64,000 nt of DNA from Brevundimonas sp. AAP58 (GCF_001295975.1 NZ_LJHU01000058.1:36186-100185), one strand, 5' to 3'; shown: positions 39,517 to 48,275, counted from the first letter of the stretch. A program made the numbers and translations. The notes: generated from the letters alone by a model not told the origin.

Positions 39517-41071
39517 GCCCCAGCCTAGCACGACCGGCGGCACGCTGAGACTGGTCCTCGGCGACCAGCTCTCGGACAGTCTTTCCGCGCTCGCCGACCT
39601 CGACCCGGCGCGCGACGTCGTCCTGATGGCCGAGGTGCGGGACGAGGCGACCTATGTCCGGCACCACAAGCAGAAGATCGCCCTGATCTTCGCCGCCATG
39701 CGCAGCTTCGCGCTGAGGCTGGAGGGGCGAGGTGTGACGGTCCGCTATGTCCGCATCGACGATCCGGCCAATACGCACTCCATCGTCGGCGAGCTCCATC
39801 GCGCGCTGGATGACCAGCCGTTCGAGGCCGTGGCGATCACCGAGTGCGGCGAGTGGCGGCTGGCCGAGGCTCTGGTGGCCTTCGCGGGCGTGGCGGCCGT
39901 CCCGGTCGATATCCGGCAGGACACCCGCTTCATCTGCTCACACGACCGCTTCCGCCGCTGGGCCTCGGGCAAGAGCCAGCTGCGGATGGAGTTCTTCTAT
40001 CGCGAGATGAGGAAGGAGACCGGCCTCCTGCTCGACGACGGCCAGCCGGTCGGGGGCCAGTGGAACTACGACGCCGAGAATCGCAAAAAGCTGGCCAAGG
40101 GCGTGCGCCCTCCGCACCGCTTGCGCATCGCCCCTAATGAGATCGCCCAGGGGGCCATCGCCGACGTGGCGCGGCTGTTTCCGGAGCACTTCGGCGAGTT
40201 GGAAGCGTTCGGCTGGCCCACCACGGCGGAACAAGCCGAAGACATTCTCGCCGACTTCCTGAAGACCGTCCTTCCGAGCTTCGGCGACTGGCAGGATGCG
40301 ATGGCGCAGGGCGAGCCATGGATGTGGCACAGCCTCATCTCGACCTCGATCAACCTCGGCCTGCTCGATCCGCTTGACGTCTGTCGCCGCGCCGAAGTGG
40401 AGTACCGCAAGGGCCGCGCGCCGCTGAACGCGGTGGAGGGTTTCATTCGCCAGATCCTGGGCTGGCGCGAGTTCGTGCGCGGCATCTACTGGCTCAAGGT
40501 GCCGGAGTATCGCGAGCGCAACTTCCTCGATGCTGACCGGACCCTGCCGTGGTTCTTCTGGTCGGGTGAGACCGATATGGCCTGCGTCGCCGACACGGTC
40601 GCCACAACGAAGCGCAACGCCTACGCCCATCATATCCAGCGGCTGATGGTCACCGGCAATCTGGCCATGCTTCTGGGCGTGCATCCGGACGAGGTCGACG
40701 ATTGGTACCTGACCGTCTACGCCGACGCCTTTGAGTGGGTGGAGATGCCCAACACCCGGGGCATGGCGACCTTCGCCGACGGCGGCATCGTGGGGTCCAA
40801 GCCCTATGCGGCGTCCGGCGCTTACATCGACCGGATGAGCGACTACTGCAGTGGCTGTTGCTATGACGTGAAGGCCAAGGCGGGGGAGGGGGCGTGCCCC
40901 TTTAACCGGCTCTACTGGGGCTTTCTGGAGCGGAACCGGGCGCGGCTCAGGGACAACGTGCGGCTGGCCATGCCCTATCGCACGCTGGAAAACTTCGGCC
41001 CGGAGAAGCGCAAGGCGCTGCTGTACGAAGCCGAGGCGACGCGCGAGGCGCTGGGCACCGTCAGGCGATGA
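39515..41071 (+). CDS. phrB: Fe-S cluster photolyase/cryptochrome (FeS-BCP, PhrB-like)
   Basis: 518 residues from ATG 39515. FeS-BCP/CryPro family: TLRLVLGDQLSDSLSAL at the N-terminus, SISTSINLGLLDP-type and ILGWREFVRGIYW motifs for FAD binding, and four cysteines C357, C445, C448 and C461, whose spacing is the same as C350/C438/C441/C454 of Agrobacterium PhrB with a constant shift of seven. By homology it is a light-dependent (6-4) photoproduct repair enzyme binding FAD, a lumazine and a 4Fe-4S cluster. Its start codon overlaps that of sseA divergently, so its promoter must lie inside sseA. Confidence 0.93.
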   Translation: MPQPSTTGGTLRLVLGDQLSDSLSALADLDPARDVVLMAEVRDEATYVRHHKQKIALIFAAMRSFALRLEGRGVTVRYVRIDDPANTHSIVGELHRALDDQPFEAVAITECGEWRLAEALVAFAGVAAVPVDIRQDTRFICSHDRFRRWASGKSQLRMEFFYREMRKETGLLLDDGQPVGGQWNYDAENRKKLAKGVRPPHRLRIAPNEIAQGAIADVARLFPEHFGELEAFGWPTTAEQAEDILADFLKTVLPSFGDWQDAMAQGEPWMWHSLISTSINLGLLDPLDVCRRAEVEYRKGRAPLNAVEGFIRQILGWREFVRGIYWLKVPEYRERNFLDADRTLPWFFWSGETDMACVADTVATTKRNAYAHHIQRLMVTGNLAMLLGVHPDEVDDWYLTVYADAFEWVEMPNTRGMATFADGGIVGSKPYAASGAYIDRMSDYCSGCCYDVKAKAGEGACPFNRLYWGFLERNRARLRDNVRLAMPYRTLENFGPEKRKALLYEAEATREALGTVRR

Positions 41072-41077
41072 TGCCCC

Positions 41078-41302
41078 TCAAGCGATGATGTCTGGCAGGA
41101 TCCGGCTCTCGATCTTCACGATTTCGTCCCGGACGCTCAGCTTCTTGCGCTTCAGCCGCGCGATCAGCAGCTGATCCGGGATCGGCATGTGCGACAGAGC
41201 CTCGATGGAGGCGTCGAGATCGGCGTGCTCCAGGCGCAGCAGCTTGACCTGGGCCCGCAGCGCCAGCTCTTCCTCGGTTAGAAAGGGGGTGTCGTCGTTC
41301 AT
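41078..41302 (-). CDS. DUF465/YdcH-family small coiled-coil protein
   Basis: 74 residues from ATG at 41302. Charged helical hairpin typical of the YdcH family: AQVKLLRLEHADLDASIEAL and LLIARLKRKKLSVRDEIVKI. The function of the family is unknown. First seen here downstream of the TIGR02444 gene; a second DUF465 protein lies 1.3 kb away beyond ubiX. Confidence 0.88.
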   Translation of the reverse strand: MNDDTPFLTEEELALRAQVKLLRLEHADLDASIEALSHMPIPDQLLIARLKRKKLSVRDEIVKIESRILPDIIA

Positions 41303-41341
41303 GGCGCGTCCCGTGAGGGCGGGCTTATACTCCAGCCCCAA

Positions 41342-41809
41342 TCAGGCCGGAAGACGCTCGGACAGCGCCGCCAGGGCCGGACGCGGCACCACGCGGGTCC
41401 AGACGCGGGCGACGGCCACGAGGGCGTCCAGAGTCGCGGTTGGCGAGCCGCCGCTCTCGGGAACCAACGCCTCCAGGTCGGCCATCAAGGCCCGCTCGGC
41501 GGCCAGTTCGACGGCCTTGACCTTCTCCCGCAGAGCCTCCCTGCCCGTGTCGCCGATGTCCGGGATGGGCGCCTTCAGCGTGCGCCGGATAGCTCTCAGC
41601 GGCCCGACCGCCGCCCCGTCCCACGCGCGGGCCGCGTCGCAAGCCGCTTCGATGGCTTCCTCGTCCAGCGCACGCCCCGTGGCTGCCGTCCACGCCGCCC
41701 ACAGCAGCAGCGGCACGTTCTGGCCGTGTGTGTCCTGAAGAATTAGACAGGCCTCAGATACGCCCGGCCCGCGATAGGCGGCCAGCGCCCAGTCCCAGAA
41801 ACCGCTCAT
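41342..41809 (-). CDS. TIGR02444 family protein
   Basis: 155 residues from ATG at 41809 (MSGFWDWALAAYRGPGVSEA). The opening segment FWDWALAAYRGPGVSEACL and LPLLLWAAW-like PLLLWAAWTAATGRALDEE match the TIGR02444/DUF2390 family, which has no assigned function. The start overlaps the ubiX stop by four bases, so it is the second gene of a ubiX transcript. Confidence 0.85.
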   Translation of the reverse strand: MSGFWDWALAAYRGPGVSEACLILQDTHGQNVPLLLWAAWTAATGRALDEEAIEAACDAARAWDGAAVGPLRAIRRTLKAPIPDIGDTGREALREKVKAVELAAERALMADLEALVPESGGSPTATLDALVAVARVWTRVVPRPALAALSERLPA

Positions 41810-42420
41810 TCCGTCTCGGCCGGACCCTTCAGCCCCTCCCACCGCTTCACCGAGCCCCAGTCGAGACCGAAGAGGTCCAGAGCGCGCCCGACCGACTGAT
41901 CCACCATCTCCGCGATCGATCCAGGCCGCGCGTAGAAGGCCGGCAGGGGCGGAGCGATCGTCGTGCCCATCTCGGCCAGCGCCGTCATGGTGCGCAGGTG
42001 GCCCAGATGGAACGGCGTCTCGCGCACCATCAGCACCAGCGGCCGCCGCTCCTTCAGCACCACGTCGGCGGCGCGGGTCAGCAGGGTCGAGGTCACGCCC
42101 GTCGCGATCTCGCTCATGGTCCGCACCGAGCAGGGCGCCACGATCATCCCCAGCGTCCGGAACGACCCCGAGGCGATGGTGGCTCCGACGTCGTTCAACC
42201 GGTGTACGACGCTGGCTTTCGACGTCAGGTCATCGGGCGACAGATCCGTTTCCTGCGACAGCGTCAGTAGCGCCGCGCGCGTGATCACCAGGTGGCTTTC
42301 GACCCCCAGCTCACTCAGCGCGTCCAGCACCCGCGCGCCATAGATCACGCCAGAAGCGCCTGAAATGCCGACGACGAGACGGCGCGGGGTCTGAGCGGCT
42401 CCGTTCAAAACTTGGTCCAT
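41806..42420 (-). CDS. ubiX: Flavin prenyltransferase UbiX
   Basis: Makes prenylated FMN, the cofactor required by the decarboxylase UbiD in ubiquinone synthesis. 204 residues. Signatures are RLVVGISGASGVIYGARVLD, the FMN-binding PCSVRTMSEIATG and VLKERRPLVLMVRETPFHLG. It is located 0.7 kb from coq4 (opposite strand), another ubiquinone gene; ubiD is not in the window. Confidence 0.95.
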   Translation of the reverse strand: MDQVLNGAAQTPRRLVVGISGASGVIYGARVLDALSELGVESHLVITRAALLTLSQETDLSPDDLTSKASVVHRLNDVGATIASGSFRTLGMIVAPCSVRTMSEIATGVTSTLLTRAADVVLKERRPLVLMVRETPFHLGHLRTMTALAEMGTTIAPPLPAFYARPGSIAEMVDQSVGRALDLFGLDWGSVKRWEGLKGPAETE

Positions 42421-42560
42421 ATTCGGGGGGAGACTGGTCCTGAGGAAGGTCTGTGTCCGGAGGTTTGGATAACGACGTCTTGCGTCACCGAAATGTGATT
42501 CCCCAAGACGTCAATCCGGGCGCTCACTACCCTCGTCCCTTAGACATGGAGGCGCAAGCC

Positions 42561-42734
42561 ATGACCATAGAAGCTCGTATCCGCGAACTGGGAAACCGTC
42601 ACCGCAAACTGGATGAGACCATTCAGCGCGAGTTCGGTCGGCCGTCCGTGGATGAGTTGCAGGTCAGGGAGCTGAAGCGACAGAAGCTCCGGCTCAAGGA
42701 GGAGATCACCAGTCTGGAGGCGCGGGCCGGATAG
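42561..42734 (+). CDS. DUF465/YdcH-family small protein
   Basis: 57 residues. ATG 42561 is chosen because GGAGG lies eight bases upstream; the frame is open from 42453 (in-frame ATG 42546). Short coiled coil: IRELGNRHRKLDETIQREFG and LQVRELKRQKLRLKEEITSL. Second YdcH-like protein in this region. Followed by a strong intrinsic terminator, so it is a separate transcription unit. Confidence 0.87.
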   Translation: MTIEARIRELGNRHRKLDETIQREFGRPSVDELQVRELKRQKLRLKEEITSLEARAG

Positions 42735-42759
42735 GTCCTCGCTTCCCAAAAGCACACCG

Positions 42760-42790
42760 ACGGCCCCGGAACGATCCGGGGCCGTTTTTC
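42760..42790 (+). terminator. Rho-independent terminator after the DUF465 gene
   Basis: 11-bp perfect stem ACGGCCCCGGA / TCCGGGGCCGT around the loop ACGA (42760-42785), followed by five T residues. Located 25 bases after the DUF465 stop and just before the stop of the convergent ribbon-helix-helix gene. Confidence 0.95.
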
Positions 42791-42799
42791 ATGGGGCCG

Positions 42800-43024
42800 T
42801 CAGTGATGGCCGCGAGAGGAGAACTGCGCCGCATACGACAACGCCAGCAGGCGGCACGCCGAGGCGAGAGAACGACGCCCTCGCGTCTCGTCGATCCAGG
42901 CCAGCAGGCCCGCCTGGCTGAGGCCGCGCTCGGCCGCCACGCGGTCCAGCACCGCCCAGAACTCCGGCTCCAGCGCCACGGAGGTGGCATGGCCAGCGAG
43001 GACGACTGAGCGCTTCTTGAGCAA
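42800..43024 (-). CDS. Ribbon-helix-helix domain protein
   Basis: 74 residues. RHH_4-type DNA-binding domain: KKRSVVLAGHATSVALEPEF (beta strand then helix), WAVLDRVAAERGLSQAGLLA. In many alphaproteobacteria this protein is encoded with fumC, SspB and DUF4169 genes; here those neighbours are 2-7 kb away. Probably a small transcriptional regulator; the targets are unknown. Confidence 0.87.
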   Translation of the reverse strand: MLKKRSVVLAGHATSVALEPEFWAVLDRVAAERGLSQAGLLAWIDETRGRRSLASACRLLALSYAAQFSSRGHH

Positions 43025-43098
43025 GATCGGGATCCAATGATCGCTTGGCGAGAACGTAGGTTGCGATAGACTATCGGCCTCTCAGCCGGATGTAACCG

Positions 43099-43860
43099 AT
43101 GACGATGGACGCCGCCGTCTATCCCGACGATTTCCAGCCGATCGCGCCCCAGCGGTTGCGGCCACTCACGGCGCTGAAGGCGTTCAACCGCCTGATCCGC
43201 GACAAGGAGGACACCGCCCAGGTGTTCGAGATCATGCGCGCCCTGACGGGAGATTCCGGCGCGCGGGGCTACAACCGCATGCTCCGGACGGTCGAAGGCG
43301 GACGGCAGGCCTTCCTGCGACAGGAGCTGGCGAATCTTCTGGACGATCCCGTGTGGCTGTCGCGGTTCGCCCTCGGCACCGTGGGCGGCGAGTACCGGGC
43401 GTTCCGCGAGGCGCGGGGCTTCACCGCCGACGGTCTGGCCGAGACCGCGCGTGAGGTGGCACCCGAGATCGACGCTCCGCATCCGGTCGTCTGGTACTCA
43501 CGCCGTCTGCGCGACATCCACGACATCTGGCACGTGCTGACCGGCTACGGCACTGATGCGCTGGGCGAGGCCTGCGTGGTCAGCTTCTCCTATGGCCAGA
43601 CCCGCAACCTCGGCTTCGCCTTCATCGGTTGGGGCGCGGCGCGGGAGATTCAGCGCGAGAACCGGTCCATCCCGGCCCGTCGCGCGGTATGGCAGGCATG
43701 GCGGAACGGCCGCGCCGCCCAATGGCTGCCAGCCCTGGACTATGAGGCTCTGTTCGCCGAACCACTGGAAACAGCGCGGGCGCGCCTGGGCATCCGGCCG
43801 CCAACGATCTACGCCACCGTGCCTGAGGCAGATAGGACGGCGCTAAAGCTGCGCGCCTGA
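43099..43860 (+). CDS. coq4: Coq4-family ubiquinone biosynthesis protein
   Basis: 253 residues. The hallmark HDxxHx11E metal motif is present as H141-D-I-W-H145 followed by E157, with the surrounding VWYSRRLRDIHDIWHVLTG and NLGFAFIGWG segments. Coq4 in yeast and bacteria is required for ubiquinone synthesis, removing the carboxyl group of the head-group precursor and adding the C1 hydroxyl. It occurs in a subset of alphaproteobacteria. Located close to ubiX, though on the other strand. Confidence 0.88.
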   Translation: MTMDAAVYPDDFQPIAPQRLRPLTALKAFNRLIRDKEDTAQVFEIMRALTGDSGARGYNRMLRTVEGGRQAFLRQELANLLDDPVWLSRFALGTVGGEYRAFREARGFTADGLAETAREVAPEIDAPHPVVWYSRRLRDIHDIWHVLTGYGTDALGEACVVSFSYGQTRNLGFAFIGWGAAREIQRENRSIPARRAVWQAWRNGRAAQWLPALDYEALFAEPLETARARLGIRPPTIYATVPEADRTALKLRA

Positions 43861-43950
43861 TTTTTGTCGGAAACCCGGCTCGGGGCGATTGCAACGTGCA
43901 CGGGATCGGCGCAATCGGGGTTAAGCTGTTCTCCTCTCCCGGGTCGTCCC

Positions 43951-44865
43951 GTGTCGCTTCCGTCCTTCGCCAGACCGTCCGCCGGTACGCTCGCCGTCGC
44001 GGGCGTGGTGGTCTGCGCCGTCATCTGGGGCACGACCTGGTACGCCATCACCTGGCAGTTGGGCACGGTCGACCCGGCCGCTTCCCTGACCTGGCGGTTC
44101 GGCCTGGCGGCGCTTCTGATCTTCGTCGGATGCGCCGTGACGCGACGGCCTCTGGCGCTGACCCGCGCCCAGCATCTGGCGGCGGTGGGGCAGGGGGCCT
44201 TCGTCTTCGCGGTCAGCTATTCCTTCACCTATGCGGCCGAGGAGAACGTCACCTCGGCCATCGTCGCCGTGGTGTTCGCCAGCCTGGCCTTCCTGAATCT
44301 GGTGCTGTTCCGCCTCGCCGTCGGCCAGAGGGCCCACCGGGCGGCCTGGATCGGGGCGACGCTTGGCATCTTAGGAGTGGCCGTGCTCTCGGGCGGCGAG
44401 GCTCTGGGCGACGGCCTCGACCGACGCGCCCTGGTCGGCATCGGACTGGCCTTCCTGGCGGTGCTGAGCTCCGCTGTCGGCAACTACTTCTCCTGGCGCG
44501 GCCAGAAAGCGGGCTCAGCCATCCTGCCCCAGACGGCCTGGGCCATGGCCTATGGCACAGTCATGCTGGCGTTGTTCGGCCTCGCCACCGGCGCGCGCTT
44601 CACCATCGACCCCAGCCCCGGCTACGTCATCTCGCTGCTGTATCTGGCCGTATTCGGCTCGGTCATCGCCTTCGTGACCTATTTCGCCGTGGCCAAGGCG
44701 AGGGGCTATGCGCTCGCCAGCTACATTTCGGCCCTGACCCCGCCGATCGCCATGCTGGTGTCAGCTGTGTTCGAGGACGCCCGCTTCGGCTGGGCGGCCG
44801 CTGTCGGACTAGCGCTCGTTCTGGCCGGGCAGGTGCTCCTGACCCGCGCACCCCGGGCGGATTAG
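43951..44865 (+). CDS. EamA/DMT-family transporter
   Basis: 304 residues from GTG 43951. Ten predicted transmembrane segments in two EamA repeats: VICAVIWGTTWYAITWQLG-like start, YSFTYAAEENVTSAIVAVVF in repeat one and FGSVIAFVTYFAVAKARGY in repeat two. A drug/metabolite exporter of unknown substrate. It overlaps by four bases the end of a short convergent gene. Confidence 0.92.
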   Translation: MSLPSFARPSAGTLAVAGVVVCAVIWGTTWYAITWQLGTVDPAASLTWRFGLAALLIFVGCAVTRRPLALTRAQHLAAVGQGAFVFAVSYSFTYAAEENVTSAIVAVVFASLAFLNLVLFRLAVGQRAHRAAWIGATLGILGVAVLSGGEALGDGLDRRALVGIGLAFLAVLSSAVGNYFSWRGQKAGSAILPQTAWAMAYGTVMLALFGLATGARFTIDPSPGYVISLLYLAVFGSVIAFVTYFAVAKARGYALASYISALTPPIAMLVSAVFEDARFGWAAAVGLALVLAGQVLLTRAPRAD

Positions 44866-45008
44866 CGAAACCAGCCCTTCTTCTTCGGCTTGGCTTCCAT
44901 TTCGGTCTTTTCGGCCTCGCGCTGCTCGCGATCCCGGATGGCCTTGGCGCGCTGCAGGGCGATCAAGGCGATCAGGCTGTAGCGGCGCGGATCGGACAAG
45001 CCGCTCAT
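44862..45008 (-). CDS. 48-residue basic protein downstream of DUF4169 gene
   Basis: Small gene reading MSGLSDPRRYSLIALIALQR at the start and ending KPKKKGWFR, 48 residues. The start codon lies one base after the DUF4169 stop, behind a GGAAG-like ribosome-binding site in that gene's last codons. The protein is mostly a charged helix with a lysine-rich tail. No family recognised. The tight coupling and clean frame support a real gene. Confidence 0.65.
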   Translation of the reverse strand: MSGLSDPRRYSLIALIALQRAKAIRDREQREAEKTEMEAKPKKKGWFR

Positions 45009-45009
45009 G

Positions 45010-45186
45010 TCAGTCTTCCCGCCTGGACTGGTCCAGCAGCCGCTGGATGCGCGCGCGTTCGATCTCGGCGGCGCTCTTTTCGCCCTTGGTCCGGCCGTGC
45101 GCGGCGCGGTTGGCGGCGGCCGTCGCCTTCGCCTCGGCCTTGTCGCGAGCCTTTCTCGCCCGGTTCAGGTTGATGATCTCGCCCAT
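45010..45186 (-). CDS. DUF4169 family protein
   Basis: 58 residues from ATG at 45186. Small basic helix: EIINLNRARKARDKAEAKAT, AANRAAHGRTKGEKSAAEIE. Matches DUF4169, an alphaproteobacterial family of unknown role often encoded near fumC/sspB/RHH genes. First gene of a two-gene unit with the 48-residue protein. Divergent from the DUF2171 gene. Confidence 0.88.
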   Translation of the reverse strand: MGEIINLNRARKARDKAEAKATAAANRAAHGRTKGEKSAAEIERARIQRLLDQSRRED

Positions 45187-45253
45187 CTCGACCTCGCAAC
45201 CGCCGGTCCGGCCCGGCGTTCTTCTGTCTCCCCGAACGCAGAGGAGACGCCCC

Positions 45254-45490
45254 ATGGTAGACGCCGGCCTCATCAAGGAACACCACGAAGTCATCGGCTC
45301 TGACGGCCATCACGTCGGCCGCGTCGACCATGTGCTGGGCGACCAGATCGAACTGGCCAAGCTCGACCTCGCCGCCGGCTTCAAGCACCACATGATCCCG
45401 GTCAGCTGGGTCGACTACATCGACGACGACAAGGTCCGCCTGACCCTGACCGCCGACGAGGCCAAATCGCGCTGGACCGAGAAATACTAG
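45254..45490 (+). CDS. DUF2171 domain protein
   Basis: 78 residues from ATG 45254 with GGAGA ribosome-binding site. PRC-barrel-like DUF2171 sequence: EHHEVIGSDGHHVGRVDHVL and HHMIPVSWVDYIDDDKVRLT. These proteins are widespread in alphaproteobacteria without known function, sometimes stress-linked. A weak terminator-like hairpin follows. Confidence 0.88.
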   Translation: MVDAGLIKEHHEVIGSDGHHVGRVDHVLGDQIELAKLDLAAGFKHHMIPVSWVDYIDDDKVRLTLTADEAKSRWTEKY

Positions 45491-45518
45491 GCGCTCTAGC
45501 TTACTGCGAATTCACGGA

Positions 45519-45550
45519 AAGCCCCGCTGCGAACGGCGAGGCTTCTCCTT
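45519..45550 (+). terminator. Weak terminator-like hairpin
   Basis: AAGCCCCGC (45519-45527) can pair with GCGAGGCTT (45536-45544) with one C-A mismatch and an 8-base loop; a short T/C-rich stretch follows. Could terminate the DUF2171 transcript. Confidence 0.4.
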
Positions 45551-45593
45551 ATCTTGGAGAGGTCGGCGACCGGTCGACGGGGAGACGAAATCC

Positions 45594-45986
45594 GTGATCC
45601 GCCTGATCCTGAACATCCTCTGGTTCATCTTCGGAGGCTGGATCAGCGGCCTGCTCTGGCTGCTGGGCGGCGCGATCCTGGCCATTACCATCGTCGGCCT
45701 GCCCTGGACACGCGCGGCCTGGCGGATCGCCAGCTACTCCTTCTGGCCGTTCGGGCGCGAGGTCGTCTGGGCCGGCGAGGCCGAAGGACAAGGGATTGGC
45801 TGTTTCGGTATCGGCCTGAACGTCATCTGGTTCGTCGTCGCCGGCTGGTACATCGCCCTGTCGCATTTGCTGATCGCGGTCGCCGAGTTCATCTCCATCA
45901 TCGGCATTCCGTTCGCGCTGAAGGACCTGGAGCTCGCCAAACTGGCGCTGGCTCCCGTGGGCGCGACGATCCGGGACAAACCCTGA
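45594..45986 (+). CDS. YccF domain protein
   Basis: 130 residues with GTG start. Two copies of the YccF pattern: LNILWFIFGGWISGLLWLLG near the start and LNVIWFVVAGWYIALSHLLI in the second half, with IVGLPWTRAAWRIASYSFWP and IIGIPFALKDLELAKLALAP. Inner-membrane protein with about four hydrophobic segments and no assigned function. Convergent with fumC, four bases apart. Confidence 0.9.
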   Translation: MIRLILNILWFIFGGWISGLLWLLGGAILAITIVGLPWTRAAWRIASYSFWPFGREVVWAGEAEGQGIGCFGIGLNVIWFVVAGWYIALSHLLIAVAEFISIIGIPFALKDLELAKLALAPVGATIRDKP

Positions 45987-45990
45987 CGGC

Positions 45991-47382
45991 TCACCCCGGC
46001 GAGATCATCCTCTCCGGGCGCACCGCCTCGTCGAACTCGGCGTCGGTCAGATAGCCGCCGCCGACCGCTTCCTGGCGCAGCGTGGTGCCGTTCTTGTGCG
46101 CCGTCTTGGCGATCTTGGCGCAGGTGTCATAGCCCAGCTTGCCGTTCAGCGCGGTGACCAGCATCAGGGAGTTGTCCAGCCCGCGCTTGATGTTGTCCTC
46201 GCGCGGCTCGATGCCGACAACGCAGTTGTCGGTGAAGCTGACCGCCGCGTCCGCCATCAGGCGCACCGACTGCAGGAAGTTGTAGGCCATGACAGGGTTG
46301 AAGACGTTCAGCTCGAAATGCCCCTGGGACCCCGCAAACGTGATCGCCGCGTGGTTGCCGAACACCTGGACGCAGACCTGCGTCAGGGCCTCGCACTGGG
46401 TCGGATTGACCTTGCCCGGCATGATCGACGACCCCGGCTCATTCTCCGGCAGGGCCAGTTCGCCCAGGCCTGAACGTGGGCCCGAGCCCAGGAAGCGGAT
46501 GTCATTGGCGATCTTGAACAGCGACGCGGCGACCGTGTTGATGGCACCGTGGCTCATGACCATGGCGTCGTGGGCGGCCAGCGCCTCGAACTTGTTCGGT
46601 GCCGTGGTGAAATTCAGCCCGGTGATCTGGGCGATCTTCTCGGCCACGCCTTCCGCGAAGCCGATCGGCGCGTTCAGGCCGGTGCCGACCGCCGTGCCGC
46701 CCTGGGCCAACTGCATCAGATCGGGCAGGGTTTGTTCAATGCGTTCAATGCCCTTTGTCACTTGCTGAACGTAGCCTGAAAACTCCTGGCCCAGTGTCAA
46801 GGGCGTCGCGTCCTGGGTGTGGGTACGGCCGATCTTGATGATGCTCTTCCAGGCCTCGGCCTTGTCGTTGAGCGCATTCCTCAGCTTGGCCAGCGCCGGC
46901 AGCAGGCGATGCACGACCTCTTCGGCGCAGGCGACGTGCATGGCCGTCGGATAGGTGTCGTTGGACGACTGGCTCATGTTGACGTGGTCGTTGGGGTGGA
47001 CCGGCTTCTTGGAGCCCATCTCGCCCCCGAGGATCTCGATCGCCCGGTTCGAGATCACCTCATTGGCGTTCATGTTCGACTGGGTGCCCGAGCCCGTCTG
47101 CCAGACCACCAGGGGGAAGTGGTCGTTCAGCTTGCCCTCGATGACCTCATCGGCGGCCTGGACGATGGACTTGCCGATCACGGGGTCCAGCCGACCCAGC
47201 GCCATATTGGTCTCGGCCGCCGCCCGCTTGACGATGCCGAGCGCCCGCACGATCGGCAGAGGCTGCTTCTCCCAGCCGATCTTGAAGTTCCCCAGCGACC
47301 GCTGCGCCTGCGCCCCCCAATAGCGATCGGCGGCGACCTCGATGGGGCCGAAGGTGTCGGTCTCGATGCGGACGTCGGTCAT
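45991..47382 (-). CDS. fumC: Fumarate hydratase class II
   Basis: Converts fumarate to malate in the TCA cycle; oxygen-stable, iron-free class. 463 residues from ATG at 47382. The superfamily signature [16 protein letters not shown] is present with its catalytic serine, plus [19 protein letters not shown] and [21 protein letters not shown] further in-frame upstream stretch to 47442 is not part of the family. Divergent from the RusA-like gene. Confidence 0.97.
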   Translation of the reverse strand: MTDVRIETDTFGPIEVAADRYWGAQAQRSLGNFKIGWEKQPLPIVRALGIVKRAAAETNMALGRLDPVIGKSIVQAADEVIEGKLNDHFPLVVWQTGSGTQSNMNANEVISNRAIEILGGEMGSKKPVHPNDHVNMSQSSNDTYPTAMHVACAEEVVHRLLPALAKLRNALNDKAEAWKSIIKIGRTHTQDATPLTLGQEFSGYVQQVTKGIERIEQTLPDLMQLAQGGTAVGTGLNAPIGFAEGVAEKIAQITGLNFTTAPNKFEALAAHDAMVMSHGAINTVAASLFKIANDIRFLGSGPRSGLGELALPENEPGSSIMPGKVNPTQCEALTQVCVQVFGNHAAITFAGSQGHFELNVFNPVMAYNFLQSVRLMADAAVSFTDNCVVGIEPREDNIKRGLDNSLMLVTALNGKLGYDTCAKIAKTAHKNGTTLRQEAVGGGYLTDAEFDEAVRPERMISPG

Positions 47383-47463
47383 GGCGGTCAGGACTCGCGA
47401 AGGCGTGGCGGGAAGATGCGCAGGCGTGTAGCACGGAGCCATGACCGGGCAAGGCGGACGCGC

Positions 47464-47838
47464 GTGACCTCAGACTGGATCGTGTCGGGAAAGGTGCGCG
47501 CGCGCGAGGAGGGCGACGCCGTCGTCGTCATGATCGACGGCCTGACCACCCAGGCCAAATACTACAAGCCGCTGGTCTATGAGTTCTTCCGCAAGGAGTG
47601 GCGTGGTGCCCGGCCGTCCTACGGCGACTTTGTCGTCGAGATAACAATGGAACATGTCGGCGAGCCGCCCTCGATGGACCTCGACAATCTCGCCAAGGCC
47701 CTGCTGGACGCCATCAAGGGTTATCTGTTCCACGACGACGCCCAGGTGGCGCGACTGCTCGTTGAACGACGCGAGGGCGATCGCGAACGCATCACCATCC
47801 GCGCCTTTCCCCGTCAGGCTCCCGGCAGCCCCGGATAG
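47464..47838 (+). CDS. RusA-like endodeoxyribonuclease
   Basis: 124 residues from GTG 47464. The C-terminal half has the RusA Holliday-junction resolvase pattern [20 protein letters not shown] followed by FHDDAQV, with the essential acidic residues. RusA enzymes are usually carried by lambdoid phages; no other phage gene is nearby here, so this copy is isolated or domesticated. It overlaps the convergent GFA-family gene by 25 bases. Confidence 0.82.
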   Translation: MTSDWIVSGKVRAREEGDAVVVMIDGLTTQAKYYKPLVYEFFRKEWRGARPSYGDFVVEITMEHVGEPPSMDLDNLAKALLDAIKGYLFHDDAQVARLLVERREGDRERITIRAFPRQAPGSPG

Positions 47839-48218
47839 CGTTCAAAGGCCGGAAGCCGGTCCAGATGCGCCATCCAGCCGATTCGCTCCGCCGTCTGGAT
47901 TTGCCCCTGCAACGGAATGGCGTCGGGATCGTCCAGCGTGGCGCTCTGGATGTCGATCTGGCCGGGGAAGATGACGTCGTTGGTGTAGAACAGGCCGGTC
48001 CCGCAGACGCCGCAGAACCCCCGCCGCCCGTGCTCGGAGGAGGCGTACCAGACCGGATCGCCGGTGATCTTGACCCGATCGGCCGGTGCCAGAGCCCAGG
48101 CGACGGCGGGTGCTCCGGCGGCCTTCCTGCAATCGATACAGTGGCACAGGGCGTGATGGATCGCCTCGTCGGCGGTCTCGTAGCGGATCGCGCCGCAGTG
48201 GCAGCCTCCGGTCAGCAT
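47814..48218 (-). CDS. GFA-family protein (glutathione-dependent formaldehyde-activating-like)
   Basis: 134 residues; ATG at 48218 chosen since AAGGAG lies seven bases upstream, although the frame is open to 48242. Zinc-binding Mss4-like fold: GGCHCGAIRYET, CHCIDCRKAAGAP, FCGVCGTGLFY. Despite the family name, most members do not have a proven role in formaldehyde metabolism. Convergent overlap with the RusA-like gene. Confidence 0.9.
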   Translation of the reverse strand: MLTGGCHCGAIRYETADEAIHHALCHCIDCRKAAGAPAVAWALAPADRVKITGDPVWYASSEHGRRGFCGVCGTGLFYTNDVIFPGQIDIQSATLDDPDAIPLQGQIQTAERIGWMAHLDRLPAFERYPGLPGA

Positions 48219-48275
48219 CGTGTTCTCCTTGTCGATGGGCATCGACTATGGCGCGAGGCTGCTGCCACCCTGGTG

